From the NCBI RefSeq assembly GCF_015351765.1, contig NZ_JADKQA010000001.1:1-64000 (forward strand): DNA of 64,000 nt, given 5' to 3'. The notes under the pieces were generated by a model. The model worked only from the letters and a program-made list of their open reading frames with translations. It was not told the DNA's origin and searched no databases. Made by a program: the position numbers and the translations under genes. Source of the stretch: Clostridium vitabionis (GTDB lineage: Bacteria; Bacillota; Clostridia; Lachnospirales; Lachnospiraceae). Below are positions 1-7,520 of the stretch, one piece after another; positions within the stretch are counted from its first letter, which is position 1, and each line of letters begins with the position of its first letter.

Positions 1-1
1 C

Positions 2-232
2 AGAAGAGGAAGACTGAAACGGGAAAAACTTCCAGAGACTGCAAAGAAGCTCGTTATCTGGTGCTTTAGTTGTAAAATCTCTGGAAGTTCACAAATCATC
101 CGTAAATTCATGAGTCAGAAGAAAACAGTTCAGAAACGAACTGATTTAGACGCTGATATGGGATCTATGGACCTCTTACCCCTTTTCAATCGAAGAGCTG
201 GAATAAATAACTATTCGCTGAAAGTGGCATAA
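2..232 (+). CDS. C-terminal end of an unrecognised protein, cut by the window edge
   Basis: A frame open from the first bases runs 76 residues to TAA at 230-232. The piece is basic, has a WCFSC motif near residue 20 and ends in NNYSLKVA. An in-frame ATG at 110 could start a 40-residue peptide, but there is no convincing ribosome binding site before it. I do not recognise the family. Its position just upstream of mobilisation remnants suggests it belongs to the same decayed element. A 12-bp inverted repeat (AACTTCCAGAGA, arms 27-38 and 78-89) lies inside the frame. Confidence 0.3.
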   Translation, partial: RRGRLKREKLPETAKKLVIWCFSCKISGSSQIIRKFMSQKKTVQKRTDLDADMGSMDLLPLFNRRAGINNYSLKVA

Positions 233-353
233 ACAAAGGGTTCTCAGGCTCTCCGGAGCCGATTTGATAACAAAATGATAACATTTGATGTTCTGCGATT
301 ATTCTGAAGCGATACGCGTGGTTAGCACGTAGGACAAAGATTAGCAAAAAGAA

Positions 354-402
354 GCAGGGTCTATCTGAACGAAACCATGTTCGGATAGGCCCTGCTTTTT
401 GC
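354..402. terminator. bidirectional intrinsic terminator
   Basis: A 17-bp stem (arms 354-370 and 379-395, with two G-U pairs) closes an 8-base loop. An A-run precedes it (346-350) and a T-run follows (396-400), so it can terminate on both strands. It separates the edge fragment from the DUF3847 remnant. Confidence 0.8.
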
Positions 403-415
403 GAACATTCCTTGA

Positions 416-688
416 CATCATCAGCGCACGCAGAGGAAAAAGTATTATGAGAACGAAATTAAGATCAAGGAGCATCAGATAAAACATCTGACCCGCACCG
501 AGCGGACGCACAGACTTTGCAGTCGCGGCGGGATGCTGGAGAAGTTCATTGAGAGACCGGACATTCTGTCTGATGAGCAGATTATGAAGCTACTCACATT
601 TGTATTTCACAAGGATGATGTTCAGGCAATGCTCCGGGAGATGATCAAAGAAGCGGAAACGAAAGAGGGGATAGTCCCGAATTTATGA
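416..688 (+). pseudogene. 5'-truncated DUF3847 mobilisation-element protein
   Basis: The open frame 416-688 has no start codon and begins directly after an in-frame TGA. The 90 residues contain the family's characteristic central block: a coiled stretch, then LTRTERTHRLCSRGG, MLEKF, and a C-terminal LTFVFHKDD segment. DUF3847 proteins are small accessory proteins found beside relaxase genes of mobilisable elements in gut Firmicutes; function unknown. The N-terminal coiled coil is missing, so the copy is dead. The element's relaxase is also absent downstream, where only the oriT-like hairpin remains. Confidence 0.65.
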
Positions 689-730
689 GGGCGCAATTAT
701 ACACCGTTCCGGTGTTATTGCGTCCTTCGG
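688..730 (+). other. MobQ-type oriT-like site
   Basis: Directly after the DUF3847 stop lies an imperfect inverted repeat (arms about 691-706 and 710-724, apex CACCG-TTC-CGGTG). Its right arm ends in TTATTGCGTCCTTCGG. This resembles the nick region TAAGTGCGCCCT of MobQ-type transfer origins (RSF1010, pIP501, pSK41), where the inverted repeat also lies just before the nick site. The placement next to a mobilisation accessory gene fits. No relaxase gene is left in the window, so it could act only in trans. Confidence 0.5.
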
Positions 731-1098
731 AGATCTCCGCTCCGCTTCGGTCGGTGCAAAGCGGAAGTCCACTGGACATTCTGCACCCTCGCCGGATAGC
801 TGATCGGCATTGCATCATGGATGCTCTGCCGATCCAGTGGGAACTGCGTTCCCCCTGCGCCGTCTCCGACGGCTACCCTCTTGTTGAACCGTGCTGGTAA
901 TCGATATTATCCAAATGGGGATGAAAGCTTATGAAAATGCTTTTTGATTACACAGATAATAATTATTCTGGTGCTCATAGGAGCTTTATGGTATGTTCAA
1001 CTTGTGGGTATTATTATTTGAGAGAGGCATGATCACGAGCGAAGTAAATAACTCGCAGATCGGTGTAAGAAAATTGAAATTATTTGGAGGTTATATCG

Positions 1099-1191
1099 AT
1101 GAGTGAATTAGAGTGGGGATTAACCTTTGGTATTACTTTTGGTGTTACGCTTGCGGTAGTCAGGTTTATCGTTTCAAGAAGAAAGAAATAG
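1099..1191 (+). CDS. 30-residue single-pass membrane peptide
   Basis: ATG at 1099 follows a good ribosome binding site (TTGGAGG, 1084-1090) with 8-base spacing. The peptide starts MSELEWG, has one hydrophobic helix of about 17 residues and ends in a positive RRKK tail, so it would sit in the membrane with its C-terminus inside. Such micro-proteins are common in mobile elements but the family is not recognised. The good ribosome binding site is the main support. A second hydrophobic frame just upstream (944-1021, TTG start) lacks one. Confidence 0.4.
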   Translation: MSELEWGLTFGITFGVTLAVVRFIVSRRKK

Positions 1192-1246
1192 ATAAATGGA
1201 TAAATTCGAATTTGTGCAAAACATGCTTACACAATTAATAACAGAA

Positions 1247-1273
1247 CTTGAGATGCCAAATTGGCATCTCAAG
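1247..1273. repeat. perfect inverted repeat
   Basis: Arms CTTGAGATGCCAA (1247-1259) and TTGGCATCTCAAG (1261-1273) are exact complements around a single base. No T-run follows, so it is not a standard terminator. It lies just before the IS200/IS605-like remnant. Confidence 0.6.
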
Positions 1274-1299
1274 ATGCATGAGGAACGTTATGGATAGTC

Positions 1300-1702
1300 A
1301 ACTACCCACGACCTAAAGGTCATGGGCTTGTAACTGCCCAGTCGTACTAACGACTTGCGTCTCCGACCTTTAACCCCAATAGATATTGCTATCTAAAGTG
1401 GCGTTACATTATGGGGTGGTTGACAGCACCCCTTTCGACAAAGCTTGCTCTGCAGTAACTACGATTTCGTAGTTACTGTCTGTACCAGGTACTAAAGCTT
1501 CCCATGCAGTACAAACATGTTAAACCTTAGTATATTTTACATAATGCTAGGATTTCACATTAAAACCTCATATATACTTTTCAATGGACAAAGAGTGCCT
1601 CGTTCTGAGCCGGAACTAACGGTTTTCTCTTGTAAAGGTGGCTCAGTGTCAATTATACCACATCCAGGCTCCTCCCACTATCTGAAGGTAGTGGGAGGAG
1701 CC
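1300..1702 (-). mobile_element. deleted IS200/IS605 (IS1341-type) element, ends and hairpins only
   Basis: Several strong hairpins are packed in 400 bp. They are arms 1305-1313/1318-1326 (CCCACGACC), AGTCGT 1340-1345/1350-1355, a perfect 12-bp stem 1453-1464/1467-1478, and a perfect 14-bp stem 1667-1680/1689-1702. The hairpin near 1305 resembles right ends of TnpB-encoding IS605-group elements, the region that also yields the guide (omega) RNA. On the minus strand, 1677-1555 carries a short frame ending ...IYEVLM-stop that may be the last codons of tnpB. Nearly all of tnpB and any tnpA are gone. The reading as a decayed element is inference from this layout. Confidence 0.45.
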
Positions 1703-2632
1703 TATGGTAAACGAAAGGATTTAATTTATGAAATCAAAACAGTTGAATCGGCAGAAATACAGACTGATACAAGGCCGATAAGGGATCTCATCTATATTGT
1801 CCGTGGGCAACAGGTTCTGCTGGATAGTGATTTGGCTACTTTATATAAAGTGGATACGAAAGTTTTTAACCAAGCGGTCAAGAGAAATATAGAAAGATTT
1901 CCTGCGGAATTCCGGTTCCAATTAACGCAGGAAGAATATGATTCTTTGAGGTCACAAATTGTGACCTCAAAGAAGGGGAGAGGCGGAAGGCGATATATGC
2001 CATATGTCTTTACGGAGCAGGGAGTAGCGATGCTGTCTGCGGTTCTAAGGAGCGATACCGCCATTCAAGTCAGTATTCAGATCATCAATGCATTTGTCGA
2101 GATGCGCCGCTTTATTGCCAGTAATGCCGCTCTGTTCGAAAGAATCAGTGCTGTTGAGTTAAAACAACTTGAGTATCAGAAACAGACTGATGAGAAGTTC
2201 GATAAGGTCTTTGATTATATTGATGATCATGCTGAATCAGAGCAGAAAATATTCTTTGATGGGCAGATTTATGATGCATTTGAGCTTCTGATCTCACTGG
2301 TGCAGAAGGCAATTAAGAAAATTGTTTTGATAGATGGATATGTGGATATTGGGACGCTTAATATTCTGGCAAAGAAGAATCCCGGTGTTGATGCGATAAT
2401 TTATACCTTCAATAATACGCGGCTAAGCAATAGAGATATCAACACGTTTAATTCGCAATATCCAAAGCTTACGGTAAAGCACATGACTGCTTTTCATGAT
2501 CGCTTCCTGATTCTGGATGATACAGTCGGTTACCATGTCGGTGCCTCACTAAAAGATGCTGGGAAAAAGTGTTTCGGAATCTCACAGATTCAGGATGAGC
2601 AAACAATACAGGATATACTGAACCGGTTGTAA
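1517..2632 (+). CDS. ORF6N/KilA-N domain protein with PLD-like C-terminus, start disturbed
   Basis: From about residue 88 (nt 1778) the protein matches the ORF6N DNA-binding family of phages and mobile elements: IRDLIYIVRGQQVLLDSDLA, then the RYMPYVFTEQGVAMLSAVL block, to about residue 200. A short coiled region follows. The C-terminal part has FHDRFLILDD and HVGASLKDAGKK, resembling the PLD-like tail seen in many homologues. The first 87 residues are translated from the IS200/IS605-like remnant and are unlike the family. The natural start is probably lost; ATG at 1728 is out of frame. It probably acts as a DNA-binding regulator or anti-repressor. Confidence 0.6.
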   Translation: MLNLSIFYIMLGFHIKTSYILFNGQRVPRSEPELTVFSCKGGSVSIIPHPGSSHYLKVVGGAYGKRKDLIYEIKTVESAEIQTDTRPIRDLIYIVRGQQVLLDSDLATLYKVDTKVFNQAVKRNIERFPAEFRFQLTQEEYDSLRSQIVTSKKGRGGRRYMPYVFTEQGVAMLSAVLRSDTAIQVSIQIINAFVEMRRFIASNAALFERISAVELKQLEYQKQTDEKFDKVFDYIDDHAESEQKIFFDGQIYDAFELLISLVQKAIKKIVLIDGYVDIGTLNILAKKNPGVDAIIYTFNNTRLSNRDINTFNSQYPKLTVKHMTAFHDRFLILDDTVGYHVGASLKDAGKKCFGISQIQDEQTIQDILNRL

Positions 2633-2796
2633 ATCTGAATTTAGCTGTGGATATGGGAAAAACAAGGATTCGAAATCTGTGCTGTATCTCAAGCAAAAGT
2701 TCTGGCGCGTATATCAGGATGTCTTTATGAGAGGAATCAAAAGGAAATAGAGAAACAGGATGCTCTGTTTTGGCACGAAGCGGGAGGGATGACCGC

Positions 2797-3440
2797 ATGG
2801 GAATCTTCAGTAGAAATCAGGGAGAGAAGCACAACAACATAACTTCCGTTGTGCTGATAGAGCAGACACAGAAGTACAAGAACAAAACATCCTGGGGATT
2901 GAGCTTCTCAAATTCAGCATTCGGGGATCCGATTGCCATGAGTCAGACTGTGCCGGATGGAACAGAACTTACATTCAGTATCACTTATAAAAACGGCAGG
3001 AAAAAGATCCTGAAGGTGATGTCAGGCACAGCAGTGGCTGACAGACTTCTGCAAATGTCACTGGATCCGGACAAAAGGAATGCATCAGCTGACCGCGTAG
3101 AAGGTAAATCTGGGCAAAATGCTGCAAGTGCTGAAGGAAAGCCGCTTATCAAACTTGGGAAAAACCAGCTGCCTCAGGGACGATATATCATTGGCAAAGA
3201 CCTTCCGGAGGGACCTTTGATTTCACGTGGGTATGGGGCGAAGGATATATTTCTCTGTACAAGACCGATGAAAATACAACACTGGGGAATAATCTCTATC
3301 TTGAGAATGTCGGTATTGCACATGAATATCAATATCGCCAGTGCCTGCATCTGCAATGTACAGCAGGCAATATGCTGATCATCGGCGGAAATCTAATTGT
3401 AGAAATCTCGAGATCACCGAAGCTGGAGATCGATTTGTAA
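2797..3440 (+). pseudogene. hypothetical protein interrupted by a frameshift
   Basis: ATG at 2797 (MGIFSRNQ) follows GGGAGGG with suitable spacing. About 140 residues form a beta-rich region with a KYKNKTSWGLSF motif and a linker with GKSGQNAASAEGK. Near 3211-3214 (after DLPEG) one base appears to be missing. The original frame then degenerates, while the next frame continues plausibly (TFDFTWVWGEGYISLYK ... KLEIDL) to TAA at 3438-3440. The restored protein would be about 214 residues. It looks like a cytoplasmic protein common in Lachnospiraceae with no assigned function. A sequencing error is the alternative. Confidence 0.5.
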
Positions 3441-3480
3441 AGATTGGTAGTTCAGTTTTTTGAAATGTGAGGCAGATAAC

Positions 3481-3687
3481 GTGAAGTACGGAAGGAGAAA
3501 ACCCAGTCTAAAGAAATCATTGAGCGCCAGAACAAAGGGGAGAGCAACTCGTGCTGTGAAAAAGGCATTGATTCCGGGATATGGGAAGAAGGGAATGGGG
3601 GTTCTACATCCGAAGAAGGCAATCTATAACAAGGTCTATCGGAAGACCACCTTTGGATTAGGCGATTTGTTCAAACTTTTTAAATAA
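3481..3687 (+). CDS. small basic protein of unknown function
   Basis: Sixty-eight residues, very rich in Lys and Arg, with the pattern KPSLKKSLSARTKGRATRA then IPGYGKKGMG and a C-terminal KAIYNKVYRKTTFG. I chose GTG at 3481 over ATG at 3460 because the protein then begins with the conserved-looking KYGRRKPS block and a weak GAGGC precedes it. The extra seven residues of the longer form look foreign. The charge suggests nucleic-acid binding, but that is a guess. Confidence 0.45.
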   Translation: MKYGRRKPSLKKSLSARTKGRATRAVKKALIPGYGKKGMGVLHPKKAIYNKVYRKTTFGLGDLFKLFK

Positions 3688-3781
3688 CAAGAAATGCGGC
3701 GGGGTATGGCTGATCGATCTGGATCTGACCAGGTAGAAGAAAGGAAAGAGTAACTTGTCTGTAGAAGGCGGAGAATGGATC

Positions 3782-4240
3782 ATGCGGGGCATTCCTGCGG
3801 AGGATCCGTCATGCATTCATAACATCGATGAACTGGAGCGGCGAGTGGAAGAGATAGGCTTTCTTCCGCTTTTTGCGGGTGATGTGTCCGGCTTTTCTGT
3901 GGAGGAGCAGGCCGGCTTCGGAAAGGGCGGAGAGAAGAATTCTGAGGGGACGCTGACGAGCCTGGAGATGGAGACGTATCTGGTCTGCAGGGATTTTCGG
4001 CAGAGGAAGAACAAGAGAGGACAATCCTACGGCTGGGCGATCGCGGTGCTGGCGACGCCGGAGCATATTTTCGGAAGGGAGCTGGTGACAGCGGCTTACA
4101 GTGAGGAGCCGAAGGATTCTCTGCAGAAGATTGTGGACAGGGTGAAGGAGTTCTATCCGGAGGCAGCGGAGAAGGCGATTCTGAAACTGGCTGGCAGTTC
4201 AGGAACTCGGACTGCTGTGAAAAAGGAGCAACAGTCATGA
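3782..4240 (+). CDS. AlkZ-related protein with an internal deletion
   Basis: The 152-residue product starts MRGIPAEDPSCIHNIDELE and contains GFLPLFAGDVSGFSVEE, then directly QAGFGKGGEKNSEG and a C-terminal YGWAIAVLATPEHIFG ... AYSEEPKDSLQKI. As I recall related proteins, which are distantly similar to the AlkZ/YcaQ DNA glycosylases, the two blocks are separated by several tens of residues rich in Trp. That middle part appears missing in frame here. The start at 3782 has a GGCGGAG ribosome binding site; the upstream ATG-like start at 3755 adds residues without support. The stop overlaps the next gene's ATG by four bases. Confidence 0.5.
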   Translation: MRGIPAEDPSCIHNIDELERRVEEIGFLPLFAGDVSGFSVEEQAGFGKGGEKNSEGTLTSLEMETYLVCRDFRQRKNKRGQSYGWAIAVLATPEHIFGRELVTAAYSEEPKDSLQKIVDRVKEFYPEAAEKAILKLAGSSGTRTAVKKEQQS

Positions 4241-4578
4241 ACATTCAGATTTTCGGCACGAAGAAGAGTGCGGATACAAGAAAAGCGGAGCGCTTTTTCA
4301 AGGAGCGGGGAATTAAGTTTCAGGCGATTGACCTTGCACAGAAGGGCTTCAGTAAAGGAGAACTGACCTCAATCCTGCAGGCAGTAGGCGGGATGGACGA
4401 TCTCTTGGATGAGAAGACGAAGGACCGGGAGGCTTATCTCCTGATTAAGTACCTGGCAGACGAGGATAAGTTCGATAAGGTTCTAGAGCACCCGCTAGTG
4501 GTGAAGCAGCCGGTGGTCCGGAATGGCCGGCAGGCTACGGTTGGCTATCAGCCGGAAGTTTGGAAGAACTGGGAGTAA
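4237..4578 (+). CDS. ArsC/Spx-family protein lacking the catalytic cysteine
   Basis: A 113-residue thioredoxin-fold protein of the arsenate reductase/Spx family: N-terminal strand MNIQIFGTKKSADTRKAERFFKERG, FQAIDLAQKGFSKGEL, and the C-terminal HPLVVKQPVVRNGRQATVGYQ typical of the family. In ArsC and Spx the loop after the first strand carries one or two cysteines (C or CxxC); here it is KKSADT and no cysteine occurs in the protein. A thiol-based reductase or redox switch is therefore unlikely. Translation is coupled to the upstream gene (ATGA overlap). Confidence 0.75.
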   Translation: MNIQIFGTKKSADTRKAERFFKERGIKFQAIDLAQKGFSKGELTSILQAVGGMDDLLDEKTKDREAYLLIKYLADEDKFDKVLEHPLVVKQPVVRNGRQATVGYQPEVWKNWE

Positions 4579-4582
4579 GCAT

Positions 4583-4993
4583 ATGGTCAGAGAGATTATG
4601 AAGGATGTCTTCTTCCTCGCACAGAAATCAGACCCGGCGACGAAAGCTGATCTGCAGGTCGCCCGTGATCTACTGGATACACTGAAGGCGCATACAGATG
4701 AGTGCGTCGGAATGGCGGCTAACATGATCGGCGTGAAGAAGCGGATCATTGTCGTCAATATGGGGTTTATGAACGTGGCAATGCTGAATCCGGTCATTTT
4801 GAAGAAGAGTGGACCATTCGAAACAGAAGAGAGCTGCCTTTCTCTGACAGGAACACGGAAGACAAAGAGGTTCCGCGAGATTGAACTGGAATACCAGGAT
4901 CTGGACATGAAGAAGCATGTTCAGAAATTTACCGGCTGGACCGCGCAGATCATCCAGCATGAGTGCGATCATCTGGAGGGGATTATCATATGA
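4583..4993 (+). CDS. def: peptide deformylase family protein
   Basis: A 136-residue metalloprotease that would remove the N-formyl group from nascent proteins. All three motifs are present in modified form: CVGMAANMIG at 41-50 (for GxGLAAxQ), ESCLSLTG at 83-90 (for EGCLS, metal ligand C85), and QHECDHLEG at 125-133 (H126 and H130 ligands, E127 catalytic). The Met-Asn in motif 1 and the short length mark the divergent clostridial subgroup, so it may be a second deformylase. ATG at 4583 lies four bases after the previous stop; the gene overlaps the next by ATGA. Confidence 0.85.
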   Translation: MVREIMKDVFFLAQKSDPATKADLQVARDLLDTLKAHTDECVGMAANMIGVKKRIIVVNMGFMNVAMLNPVILKKSGPFETEESCLSLTGTRKTKRFREIELEYQDLDMKKHVQKFTGWTAQIIQHECDHLEGIII

Positions 4994-5343
4994 CCTCGAC
5001 GAATCCGATTGACGAATATATTGAAAGACAGGATCCGGCGCGAAAAGACAATCTGTGTGCCGTGCGGGATACGATCCGGAAGGAGCTTCCCGGAGCAGAA
5101 GAGCGGATTTCTTGGTCAATGCCTACATGGTGGAAGGGGCATAACCTCATCCATTTCGCGGCGGCAAAGAAGCATATCGGCATCTATCCGGGACCTGGGG
5201 CAGTGGAGCATTTTGCGGACCAATTCACGAAACGCGGCCTGAAGTTCAGCAAAGGGGCAGTGCAGATCCCATATGGAGATAACCTTCCTCTTGATTTGGT
5301 CACGGAGATAACACGCTGGTGTGGCAAACATAACTCGGATTGA
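4990..5343 (+). CDS. DUF1801 (YdhG-like) protein
   Basis: A 117-residue cytoplasmic protein with the DUF1801 hallmarks: an N-terminal helix IDEYIERQDPARKDNL, then GAEERISWSMPTWWKGHNLIHFAAAKKHIGIYPG, and FSKGAVQIPYGDNLPLDLVTEI. The fold is a small alpha/beta protein; related iron-chaperone (frataxin-like) activity has been described for Bacillus YdhG-type proteins, but the role here is unknown. Start chosen at 4990, where ATGA overlaps the deformylase stop. Confidence 0.8.
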   Translation: MTSTNPIDEYIERQDPARKDNLCAVRDTIRKELPGAEERISWSMPTWWKGHNLIHFAAAKKHIGIYPGPGAVEHFADQFTKRGLKFSKGAVQIPYGDNLPLDLVTEITRWCGKHNSD

Positions 5344-5431
5344 TCGTGCGGAAAGGTCACTATGGCAAGTAGACAGAAAGAAAAAATGTCCTTAGAAAAG
5401 CGGATTTTGATGATAAAAGGAGGAACGTGAG

Positions 5432-5887
5432 ATGCTGACAGTTGGAACAGAAGCACCGGATTTCACCCTGCCGGACCAGAACGGAGAGATGCACAGCCTC
5501 TCGGATTACCGGGGACAGAAGGTGATTCTGTATTTTTACCCGAAGGACATGACGGCGGGCTGCACGAAGCAGGCCTGCGGGTTCGGTGAGCTGTATCCGC
5601 AGTTCCGGGAGAAGGGCGCGGTCGTGCTCGGTGTCAGCAAGGACAGTGTGGCTTCTCATAAGAAATTTGAGGAGAAATATGGGCTTCCCTTTACACTGCT
5701 CTCGGACCCTGAAAAGAAAGTGATCCAGACATACGATGTCTGGAAGGAGAAGAAAAACTACGGAAAAGTCTCGATGGGCGTTGTCCGGACGACCTATCTG
5801 ATCGATGAGAATGGCATCATCGTGAAGGCTTTCGATAAGGTAAAGGCCGCCGACAATCCCGCACAGATGCTGGGTGAGCTGTCATGA
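5432..5887 (+). CDS. bcp: thioredoxin-dependent peroxiredoxin, Bcp type
   Basis: A 151-residue cytoplasmic peroxidase that reduces hydrogen peroxide and organic peroxides using thioredoxin. The peroxidatic cysteine is C44 in the MTAGCTKQAC motif, with resolving C49 five residues on, the atypical 2-Cys Bcp arrangement. DFTLPDQNGE and VILYFYPKD are standard. Full length. A strong AAAGGAGGA ribosome binding site precedes ATG 5432. It is translationally coupled to yaaA (ATGA at 5884), also a peroxide-stress gene. Confidence 0.93.
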   Translation: MLTVGTEAPDFTLPDQNGEMHSLSDYRGQKVILYFYPKDMTAGCTKQACGFGELYPQFREKGAVVLGVSKDSVASHKKFEEKYGLPFTLLSDPEKKVIQTYDVWKEKKNYGKVSMGVVRTTYLIDENGIIVKAFDKVKAADNPAQMLGELS

Positions 5888-6657
5888 GGATCATTATCTC
5901 CCCGGCAAAGCAGATGCGGGTGGACACGGATTCCTTCGCCTGTACAGAGCTCCCGGTATTTCTGGATAAGACGGAAATGCTCAAAGACTGGATCAGCGCT
6001 CTTCCCTATGAGCAGCAGAAGGCGCTCTGGGCCTGTAATGACAAAATTGCCCGGCAGAACGCAGATCGGTTTGCACAGATGGATCTGCACAAGAATCTTA
6101 CGCCGGCGCTCCTTGCCTATGACGGTATCCAGTACACCTACATGGCTCCGGCCGTGTTCGAGGATGGCCAGTACGAGTATGTGCAGGAGCATCTGCGCAT
6201 CCTGTCCGGTTTTTACGGTGTCTTAAAGCCGATGGATGGAGTGGTGCCGTACCGCTTGGAAATGCAGGCAAAGGTGTCATTCGACGATTATAAGAATCTG
6301 TACGACTTCTGGGGCGGCAGCCTTTATCAGAAAGCGCGGGACGATAGCGGTATCATCATCAATCTGGCATCGAAGGAGTATTCCAGATGTTTGGGAAAAT
6401 ATCTGCAGCCGGACGATCGCTTCATCACCTGCATCTTCGGTGAGCCGGAGGACAATAAGATCGTTCAGAAGGGCGTCTATGCCAAAATGGCAAGGGGAGA
6501 GATGGTGCGCTTTATGGCCGGCATTCACGCTGAAGAGCCGGATCAGATCAAAGCGTTCAACTGGAGCGGCTATCATTTTGATGCCGATCGCTCGTCCGAT
6601 ATGGAATTTGTTTTCATCCGCACGGGAATTCCCGGAAAGAAAGCCGGGTGTAGCTGA
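5884..6657 (+). CDS. yaaA: peroxide stress protein YaaA (UPF0246)
   Basis: A 257-residue protein of the YaaA/DUF328 family, starting MRIIISPAKQM and containing YDGIQYTYMAP, FYGVLKPMDGVVPYRLEM and NLASKEYS. In E. coli YaaA lowers free intracellular iron during hydrogen peroxide stress and binds DNA. Full length. The start overlaps the bcp stop by four bases, so the two genes form a peroxide-defence pair. Confidence 0.93.
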   Translation: MRIIISPAKQMRVDTDSFACTELPVFLDKTEMLKDWISALPYEQQKALWACNDKIARQNADRFAQMDLHKNLTPALLAYDGIQYTYMAPAVFEDGQYEYVQEHLRILSGFYGVLKPMDGVVPYRLEMQAKVSFDDYKNLYDFWGGSLYQKARDDSGIIINLASKEYSRCLGKYLQPDDRFITCIFGEPEDNKIVQKGVYAKMARGEMVRFMAGIHAEEPDQIKAFNWSGYHFDADRSSDMEFVFIRTGIPGKKAGCS

Positions 6658-6669
6658 CAATCAGAATTT

Positions 6670-7424
6670 ATGAAGAAGATCAACAGAAAAAGAACGATTT
6701 GCCTGATCGCGCTATTGGTCGCTCTTCTCTTGATAAGTGTGTTCTTCCTGCCGCATCATAAGCGGACAGCTGCAAAGAGACTACCCATTCCAGGAAACAT
6801 TCTTGACATCAATACCATCATGAACGTTGTGAATGATGTGGCCGACAGCCTCGGGATCGTGATTGATTCCCTGGTTCTTGATGCCGGTTATGTTTCCAAT
6901 GATCTTGTCGATGCTTTCCATATTGGAACAGAAAAGACACTGATTGGCAGGATGCCGGCCAGAAAGGGTTATCCGTTCAAAGAGCTGTACTGGGAAATAA
7001 AACCATTGATCGGAAGAGAAAAGTACAAATTTCAAACATCGATACGACTCCAGAGCAGCTGCTTACCGACTATTTTGGGCGGCGTGATATTGAAACAGTG
7101 TTCAAGACCAGCAAGGAATATCTTGATCTTCTTCCTATATCCAAATGGACCGATGAAACCGTTCGAGGAAAGATTTTGCATGATATTATGGACACCGTAG
7201 TTCTCCTTCTACTAAGGAAGAAGATGAATAGCAGCGGTATATCTACATCCGAACTGTATGGAAAAACACAGTCTTTGATGTGCTTCCGAAATCATTCCGG
7301 GATGGTTACAGTAGAGACGCCATCGCGCCAGGTTAAGGACTATTACAAAATAATCGGCACAGAGGTACCGGCGCATGTAAAGGTAGATGATTTCAGGAAA
7401 GACGTTTTAGGCCTTGCCATGTAG
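6670..7424 (+). pseudogene. decayed IS4/IS1634-type DDE transposase fused to a membrane-anchor start
   Basis: The first 40 codons (6670-6789) encode a typical signal anchor: basic MKKINRKRT, then about 18 hydrophobic residues. From about 6793 the frame changes character to DINTIMNVVNDVADSLG ... LVLDAGYVSNDLVDAFHIG and IGRMPARKGYPF, which resembles the central catalytic part of IS4-group transposases (Asp in LVLDAGY). Between 7035 and 7045 the frame shifts, and the rest (DTTPEQLLTDYFGRRDIETVFK ... DDFRKDVLGLAM) runs in a second frame to TAG at 7424. The IETVF segment holds the expected catalytic Glu. The N-terminal third is missing, so it is inactive. Confidence 0.6.
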
Positions 7425-7520
7425 TTCTACTTTTATGCTTATCTAAGGATAGGTAATTAGAAAAGGAAAATAGTAAAGAGTATATAAGGCTTTTAGAACG
7501 GATTGGAGGAGGTGAGCAGC

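Noticed and set aside
944-1021. 25-residue hydrophobic frame starting with TTG
   Set aside because: It reads as a possible transmembrane peptide, but the start is TTG with no good ribosome binding site and the sequence is too short to judge.
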